A program made the position numbers and the translations under genes. DNA of 37,885 bases from Burkholderia pseudomultivorans. GTDB taxonomy: Bacteria > Pseudomonadota > Gammaproteobacteria > Burkholderiales > Burkholderiaceae. The stretch covers positions 1 through 37,885 of the forward strand of contig NZ_CABVPP010000065.1 of assembly GCF_902499075.1 (NCBI RefSeq), in the 5' to 3' direction. Below are positions 33,697-37,885 of this stretch, piece by piece (the first letter of the stretch is position 1; each line of letters starts with the position of its first letter). The notes beneath the pieces are model-generated. The model saw only the letters and a list, made by a program, of their open reading frames with translations. It ran no database searches and had not been told where the DNA came from.

Positions 33697-33722
33697 GAGA
33701 TCGCTCCCGCGGGAGCGATCTC
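33697..33722. repeat. 26-bp perfect palindrome
   Basis: The arm GAGATCGCTCCCG is followed without any spacer by its exact complement, centred on CCGCGG at about 33709. No T run follows on either side. It lies about 165 bp upstream of the MbfA-type gene and 79 bp upstream of the small gene at 33801, in their divergent control region. It could be an operator, a cruciform or hairpin structure, or a recombination site. Confidence 0.7.
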
Positions 33723-33800
33723 CGTCGATCTCTTTGCGTCAAATCAATCGTATCCCGTAAGCGACGTGCACAATCATCCGTGCATTCACGCAGGGAGGCT

Positions 33801-33974
33801 ATGAACTGGTACTACACGGTCGAGAAGGAATTAGCGCGTGTGAGAAATGCGATTCAAGTTCTCGATCTAGGGCGAGGGCAGTTCCCGCCAGGATTAGAAG
33901 TCTGCGAGCCAAGGTATGGGGGCAAAAGGATCTCAACCTGTGATCGGTTTGTTGTAGTTGCAACGAATACTTGA
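33801..33974 (+). CDS. Small protein of unknown family (57 aa)
   Basis: I do not recognise the family. ATG 33801 is chosen because similarity with the broken copy at 30014 begins exactly there (MN), although the GGGAGG ribosome site is only two bases away; GTG 33780 would give 64 residues. The core RGQFPPGLEVCEPRYGGKR has a shape (R-G-x-F-x-x-G-L-x-V-x-E-P-x-Y) retained in the second copy, so it was probably under selection. The protein is short, mixed charged, with two Cys and a hydrophobic C-terminal FVVVATN. It has no signal peptide or membrane helix. It stands alone, downstream of a 26-bp palindrome and a weak Anr-like half site. Confidence 0.5.
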   Translation: MNWYYTVEKELARVRNAIQVLDLGRGQFPPGLEVCEPRYGGKRISTCDRFVVVATNT

Positions 33975-34143
33975 GCAGCGTTGTTCATGGAGCTCTTACC
34001 CTCAGTCGGCCTCAGCAGGCGAAATTCCTGACAGGTGTCGGCGTGCCTGAATGTGCGCATCCGCCGAGGAAGAGTTGATAATTTGATTGCCAGACATCGT
34101 GACCACTGCTCGTCAAAGTTTGGCCCCATTTCCCGCCGCACTT

Positions 34144-34160
34144 TGATCGACAATCGATCA
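34144..34160. promoter_or_regulatory. 17-bp dyad upstream of the BON gene
   Basis: TGATCGA and TCGATCA are perfect 7-base arms with CAA between. The dyad lies 48 bp before the BON-domain gene start at 34209, a usual operator position. No assignment to a regulator family is made. Confidence 0.35.
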
Positions 34161-34208
34161 TTTCGAGTTTCTCCCACCCAGTTTTTCCACCCACCCGAAG
34201 GACTAGAG

Positions 34209-34560
34209 ATGAAATCCTTGAAAACCTACGTTGCCGCAGCGACCGCCATCAGTGCCATTGCTGCGATCGTGCCTGTTGTTCAGGCACAAGAGACGACCGC
34301 GGCACCTTCAGCAACAGCTCCCTCTCGTTCGGCTTAGAGCAGCAAATAAGGATTTGGCGAAACGAGTTCAGAAGACGTTGTACAAACAAAAGGGCTTGGA
34401 GTCCACTGATGTTCATGCCGTCGCTCGTAGCGGCAAGATTACGCTAGTAGGAATGGCTCCGGACCAAGCGCAGATCGATCTCGCAGGGAAAGTTGCCGAG
34501 AGTGTTCCTGGCGTTACGTCGGTCAAAAACAATTTGACCGTGGACGAAAAAGGACGTTAA
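34209..34560 (+). pseudogene. Periplasmic BON-domain protein with a frameshift
   Basis: ATG 34209, after an AAGGA ribosome site, encodes a signal peptide (MKSLKTYVAAATAISAIA, AIVPVVQAQ) and a short linker, then meets TAG at 34335. One frame over, the BON domain follows directly: ANKDLAKRVQKTLYKQKGLE, VHAVARSGKITLVGMAPD, VPGVTSVKNNLTV, stop at 34558-34560. One extra base between about 34290 and 34340 explains the break. BON proteins act at the envelope, often under osmotic stress. Either the gene is dead or the read has a one-base error. Programmed shifting seems unlikely, since the codon before the stop is GCT and not a known slippery codon. Confidence 0.7.
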
Positions 34561-34689
34561 TGGTTGAGTCCAACCGCATCCTTTGACTGCATTGGCGCGC
34601 CCTGACAACACGAATGCTATGTTCTCAACGGCGACGCCATTGCCTGGGGAATTCCGCCGCCAATGCCGCCAGCGGCGCCGAAACCTGCT

Positions 34690-34842
34690 CGACATGTCCA
34701 GAGACTCTTGCGATCCGATCAGCGAGGCGCCACACGCCGTCTTGTCGCCTTCTGTCGCAACCGGGCGGCCATCGAAGGTCATGCTTTTCACCTTGACGTC
34801 GACGATGAGATAGACGCCGCCGCATTTCGGACAACGACATGA
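34690..34842 (-). pseudogene. PAAR-domain protein, C-terminal fragment
   Basis: The minus-strand frame reads CRCPKCGGVYLIVDV, then FDGRPVATEGDKTACGASLI and GSQ. The CPKCxGxxxIVxG and DGxPVAxEGDxTxCGAxLI pattern is that of PAAR proteins that tip type VI secretion spikes. The start is missing: the sequence is fused at about 34836-34842 to a sensor-domain fragment in another frame. The remaining frame runs on into the antisense of the BON gene without further PAAR similarity. Confidence 0.6.
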
Positions 34843-35119
34843 CGCGCGGATTGGTGGCGCCCTGTGCCGCGGCGCTCATTGACAGCTCGTAAAGCTCGAT
34901 GCTTCGCAGAATGTCGCGCTCGAGCGCGGTCACGAGCTGGCGTGCGTGTCTCACTTCGCCATCGTAGGCGTCTTCGCGAGCTTCGAGCAGCATCGCGGCA
35001 AAAAACAAGCATGTGCACAGCCACAGCAACCCTGTGCAACCGATGACCCCAAGGGGCGTCAGAACCATGGACGCCGCCGCCCGTAAGCTGCGGGTTGCGA
35101 ACTTCAAATATCGGGACAT
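34836..35119 (-). pseudogene. N-terminal fragment of a PDC-type sensor / diguanylate cyclase
   Basis: From ATG 35119 the protein has a membrane helix (LGVIGCTGLLWLCTCLFFAAMLL), then RHARQLVTALERDILRSIELYELSM and NPRVMSLS. The second part resembles residues 40-85 of the intact diguanylate cyclase at 35644 (SARNLGLMAERDIERNFELYDLSL and RPDVMAA). It stops there and runs into the PAAR fragment. It is thus a truncated relative, facing away from the intact gene, separated by 524 bp. Confidence 0.65.
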
Positions 35120-35643
35120 CGATTTCTTTTTGATCTGCCAAGTGGAGCGGAAACGGGCGAAAATTTAACGGCCGCGCCGCATCATAGCAAACACTGCGTC
35201 AGGATTGATTCGAGTCAAACACAAGCGAGAATATTCATTGACGCGCGCGATGATTTGACGCATCCGATCTCATTGCTTTTTGCCGCGCAGGACGGGCCTC
35301 CGCCGGTGTCGCAGTGGACCGGCCAGCCTTTCGTGGAGTAATCGTCCGATTCGTGCAAAATCTGGTGGTCAGTCGCCGCAGCCCCTTATCCCACAAGGCT
35401 CCGCGCCCCTGCGACATCTTTTCAACACGCGATTTTGCAAACATTTGAACAGAAATGCATGTCTGATCAAAAGCGCCAGAATATGCACGAAAGGTACGAA
35501 TACCCATTTCCCGATCGCCCCCAAACCGTCCCGACCGGGGCGCGACGAACCGGCATGGGCCCTTGCCAAGGCGAGCGCGGCTTTTTAGTATCCGGAAAGC
35601 AGGCGTCGGGGCCCGGCGCACCAAAAATGCAGCGAGGCGACCG
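35120..35643. other. 524-bp intergenic region
   Basis: No gene is supported. It holds the promoter of the diguanylate cyclase on the right and the former promoter of the truncated relative on the left. Frames of 60-130 codons on both strands show no motifs. The stretch 35330-35460 looks like decayed coding or IS sequence, but I cannot place it. Confidence 0.4.
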
Positions 35644-37125
35644 ATGCACCGGCGAACAACAGCCCCCTACCTGATCGTGGCAATCGGCGTCGTGATCGCC
35701 TGCGCGCTGATGGGCCTATGCGTGTTGCAGTTGTTCCAAAGCCGCCACGACGCGCTGGAGCGCGCCAGCGAAAGCGCGCGCAATCTCGGTCTGATGGCCG
35801 AGCGCGACATCGAACGCAACTTCGAGCTGTACGACCTGTCGCTGCAGGCGCTTGCCCACGGGCTGCAGCGGCCCGATGTGATGGCCGCGGCGCCCGCGCT
35901 GCGGCGTGCCGTGCTATTCGATCACGCGATGAGTGCCGCCTTTATCGGTTCGCAGCTGGTGCTCGATGCCGACGGCAACATCGTCCTGGACTCGGCCCAC
36001 GATGTGCCGCGCCAGGGCAATTTCGCGGACCGTAAGTACTTCACGGTCCATCGCGATAATGCTGACGTAGGACTGTATATCAGCGATCCGTTCATCTCAC
36101 GGCTGAGTGCCGGCACGCCCAGCATGGCGCTGTCGCGGCGTATCTCGAATCCGGATGGCTCGTTTGCCGGCATCGCGCTGATTGGCCTCAACCTCGAATA
36201 CTTCCACCACTTGTTTGCCGGCCTGTCGCTCGGGCAGCACGGTTCGATCTCGCTGATCGGAACGGACGGCATCATGGTGATGCGTCAGCCCTTCACGGAC
36301 GGCATCGTCGGCCGCGACATCAGCCAAGCGTCGACATTCCGACGGTTCATGTCCGCTCGGGAGGGCGTGTTTTCAGAGACCGCGTCGATCGACGGCGTGC
36401 GCCGGCTCTACTACTTCAAACACCTACCGGAGCTGCCGCTGATCATCATGGTGGCGGAGGCTGAACAGGACATCTATGCGGCGTGGTGGCAGCGCGCCGC
36501 GGCAATCGGTGCGCTGGTGGGCACGTTCGGTGCGGCGTTCATTGTGCTGTCCATGGTCCTCAGCAAGCAACTGCGCCGCCGGATGCGCGCGGAATCGGAA
36601 TTGGTACTGCTCGCCCGCACAGACGGGCTGACGGGCTTGAATAACCGCCGCAGCTTCGGCGAAGTGCTGGAGCGCGAATGGCGCCGCGCGCAGCGCGCGC
36701 ACTCCGTGTTCTCGCTGCTGTTCGTCGATGTTGACCGCTTCAAGGCCTATAACGACACCTATGGCCATCAAGCCGGCGACGATGCGCTGGCGGCCGTCGC
36801 GCGCTGCATTGGCGAAAACATCCGCCGGCCAGCGGATACAGCGGCCCGCTACGGCGGAGAAGAATTTGTGGTGTTGCTCCCCGATACGCCCCCGCAGGGC
36901 GCGATCGAGATTGCCGAGCGCATTCGCGGGGCGATCGATGACCTCGCACTGGAGCACGTCGGCAGCGAATATGGGCGCGTCACCGCCAGCATCGGCATGG
37001 CGAGCTCGACGCCCGGTCAGGATGGAGACCCGGGTGCGCTGATCAAGGCGGCCGACGAGGCGCTGTACTACGCGAAGGCGACCGGCCGGAACAAGGTCTC
37101 GACCTTTCCCGTCGATGGATGTTGA
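35644..37125 (+). CDS. Membrane diguanylate cyclase with PDC sensor
   Basis: The 493-residue protein starts at ATG 35644 (MHRRTTAPYL), with GAGG upstream. A membrane helix (about 9-31) leads to a periplasmic PDC/dCache-type sensor (about 45-275; ERDIERNFELYDLSLQAL, DRKYFTVHRDNADVGLYISDPF). A second helix follows (AAIGALVGTFGAAFIVLSMVL), then a GGDEF domain. The active site is GGEEF at 404-408, with DVDRFKAYNDTYGHQAGD before it and the inhibitory RxxD site (RPAD, 395-398) intact. It should make cyclic di-GMP from two GTP and be feedback-inhibited. The ligand is unknown; relatives sense small organic acids or amino acids. Its stop lies inside the 19-bp direct repeat that borders the IS66 remnant. 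Confidence 0.93.
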   Translation: MHRRTTAPYLIVAIGVVIACALMGLCVLQLFQSRHDALERASESARNLGLMAERDIERNFELYDLSLQALAHGLQRPDVMAAAPALRRAVLFDHAMSAAFIGSQLVLDADGNIVLDSAHDVPRQGNFADRKYFTVHRDNADVGLYISDPFISRLSAGTPSMALSRRISNPDGSFAGIALIGLNLEYFHHLFAGLSLGQHGSISLIGTDGIMVMRQPFTDGIVGRDISQASTFRRFMSAREGVFSETASIDGVRRLYYFKHLPELPLIIMVAEAEQDIYAAWWQRAAAIGALVGTFGAAFIVLSMVLSKQLRRRMRAESELVLLARTDGLTGLNNRRSFGEVLEREWRRAQRAHSVFSLLFVDVDRFKAYNDTYGHQAGDDALAAVARCIGENIRRPADTAARYGGEEFVVLLPDTPPQGAIEIAERIRGAIDDLALEHVGSEYGRVTASIGMASSTPGQDGDPGALIKAADEALYYAKATGRNKVSTFPVDGC

Positions 37126-37138
37126 AGTTCGAAGTTTG
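37120..37138 (+). repeat. 19-bp direct repeat, left copy
   Basis: TGTTGAAGTTCGAAGTTTG recurs exactly at 37651-37669. This copy includes the stop codon of the diguanylate cyclase gene. The pair frames the IS66 remnant. Confidence 0.85.
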
Positions 37139-37650
37139 GTAAGCCGTCAATAAATGACGCCCTACCAATGGTAGGCAGAAGGTCAGATGCTAAGTGTCCG
37201 CGTGGACACATGCACTCAGACCGTGATGACAGAGAAACAGGACCTTCGAAGCAGACTGGTGGTCGGCCGCCGACGGGATGGCCGGCGGGAATTTGATGAG
37301 GCTGCCGTCCAAGAGCTGGTCGAGCTTTGCCTGAAGCCGGGCGTGTCGATTGCCCGAATGGCCATGGATCACGACGTCAACCCGAACCAGTTGCGTCGCT
37401 GGATCTCGCGCTATCAGCAGCATACGCTGCAAACGCCAACTAGACCGGACCCGCTGGTGATAGACGGCGTATCGATCGACATCCCGGGTTCGGCGCGTCG
37501 TGTTCCGGTGAGTGAAGCGCAGGCATTTGTCCCTGTCGTCACCGCGCCATCGACAGTGCCCGCCGTTTCCCCTGTACGGCCACCGGACACGTCGTTGATG
37601 GCGCTCTCGTTACATGTGCGCCTGTCGAATGGTGTCGAATTTGATCTTGG
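37139..37650 (+). mobile_element. IS66-family remnant between direct repeats
   Basis: The segment begins with GTAAGCCGTC, resembling the GTAAGC terminus of IS66-family elements, and holds only the first accessory gene. The orfB and tnpC genes and the right end are missing, replaced by the second copy of the 19-bp repeat. IS66 elements usually make 8-bp target duplications, so 19 bp is odd. Confidence 0.6.
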
Positions 37651-37675
37651 TGTTGAAGTTCGAAGTTTGTGCTAA
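37226..37675 (+). pseudogene. IS66-family OrfA (TnpA), truncated at the C-terminus
   Basis: From ATG 37226 the product reads MTEKQDLRSRLVVGRRRDGR, then EFDEAAVQELVELCLKPGVSIARMAMDHDVNPNQLRRWISRYQ, the helix-turn-helix of IS66 OrfA proteins. It ends LHVRLSNGVEFDLG, after which normal members continue into a conserved tail (usually ending with a region on probing one locus, such as LxxVVxxLGxLPC). Here the 19-bp repeat follows and adds VEVRSLC before a stop. The DNA-binding half is intact, but without OrfB and TnpC it cannot transpose. Confidence 0.8.
37651..37669 (+). repeat. 19-bp direct repeat, right copy
   Basis: Exact copy of 37120-37138. It is followed at once by the GCTAAT motif cluster. 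If the IS66 segment is removed, the diguanylate cyclase stop would lie about 45 bp from the first of those motifs. Confidence 0.85.
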
Positions 37676-37720
37676 TGGCGTCCGCTGCAACGCTAATCGT
37701 GTCCGTTAATTCTGCTAACA
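37671..37720 (+). repeat. Right cluster of GCTAAY motifs, possible transposon end
   Basis: GCTAAT at 37671, GCTAAT at 37692 and GCTAAC at 37714 are spaced 21 and 22 bp apart. The first two continue as GCTAATGGCGTCCG and GCTAATCGTGTCCG. The second matches the left cluster (116-128) over 13 bases in inverted orientation. Such arrays are typical transposase-binding sites at element ends. The sequence from 37721 to the window end shows no recognised gene. Confidence 0.45.
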
Positions 37721-37885
37721 CAGCCATCTGCGGTCCTTGAACACTCGTTTCTCGCGATAACGGCTGATCGCGCGCAGCGCGGCAGCAAAGTGACCCGACA
37801 GCCGAAAGACAGAGGCGGGGACTGTTTCCAAAACCGTGTGATGCACGCTACAGAATTCGGCTGTCGGATCGAGCCACTCACGTTT

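Noticed and set aside
34290-34340. Programmed +1 frameshift in the BON gene
   Set aside because: The stop follows GCT and not a known slippery codon, and no stimulatory element is apparent; mutation or read error is simpler.
35235-35624. 129-codon minus-strand frame upstream of the diguanylate cyclase
   Set aside because: No motif or ribosome site; overlapping frames in the same region are equally long.
1-37885. CRISPR arrays, tRNA or rRNA genes
   Set aside because: No regularly spaced repeat-spacer units, cloverleaf-like segments or ribosomal RNA sequence were seen. The GCTAAY arrays are too few and too short to be CRISPR repeats.

Overview
The window looks like accessory or island DNA from a Burkholderia-type betaproteobacterium. 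The left 20 kb is GC-rich with the codon use of that group. It carries polyhydroxybutyrate (PHB) genes, two acetate kinases and a DUF3141 protein. A DUF3331-like protein, a family I know mainly from Burkholderia, lies further right. Assignments rest on reading motifs in the translations; no database search was run.

Layout. (1) 1-1566: a decayed TniQ-like gene cut by a complete IS5-family element. (2) 1608-13617, minus strand: a long gene train that reads, in transcription order, HlyD-type adaptor, ABC ATPase-permease fusion, ABC-2 permease, outer-membrane lipoprotein, DUF3141 alpha/beta-hydrolase, an 81-aa protein, phosphotransacetylase, acetate kinase, FabI. (3) 14415-16353: two convergent AraC-family regulators. 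(4) 16774-19942, minus strand: phasin, acetoacetyl-CoA reductase, a small secreted protein and a second acetate kinase. (5) 20109-23082: an insertion-sequence scrapyard with a 60-bp IS5-type end, a complete IS21-family element, an IS30-family tail and an IS256-family tail. (6) 23092-28368, minus strand: a six-gene respiratory operon with three multihaem c cytochromes (seven CxxCH sites in total) and a B-type (ba3-like) haem-copper oxidase with subunits I, II and a small membrane subunit. (7) 29061-34560: an Anr/FNR-like site and NarL/LuxR-type regulator, an H-NS-type protein, a broken hybrid histidine kinase, a DUF3331-like protein, a ferritin-like/VIT1 membrane protein (MbfA type), two relatives of an unrecognised small gene (one broken) and a frameshifted BON-domain gene. 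(8) 34690-37720: PAAR and sensor-domain gene fragments, an intact PDC-GGDEF diguanylate cyclase, and an IS66 remnant inside a 19-bp direct repeat.

How it fits together. PHB turnover, acetyl-CoA to acetate conversion with ATP gain, a high-affinity type oxidase, a site resembling an oxygen-responsive box and an iron protein suggest a module for low-oxygen survival. This is inference from gene content. It recalls the low-oxygen-activated gene sets described in the Burkholderia cepacia complex.

The most unusual architecture is at the edges. Clusters of a GCTAAY motif spaced 21-22 bp lie in inverted orientation at about 101-128 and 37671-37720. The left cluster abuts the TniQ remnant. These look like transposase-binding arrays of a Tn7/Tn5053-type or IS21-type element, so most of the window may be cargo of an old, heavily rearranged transposon.
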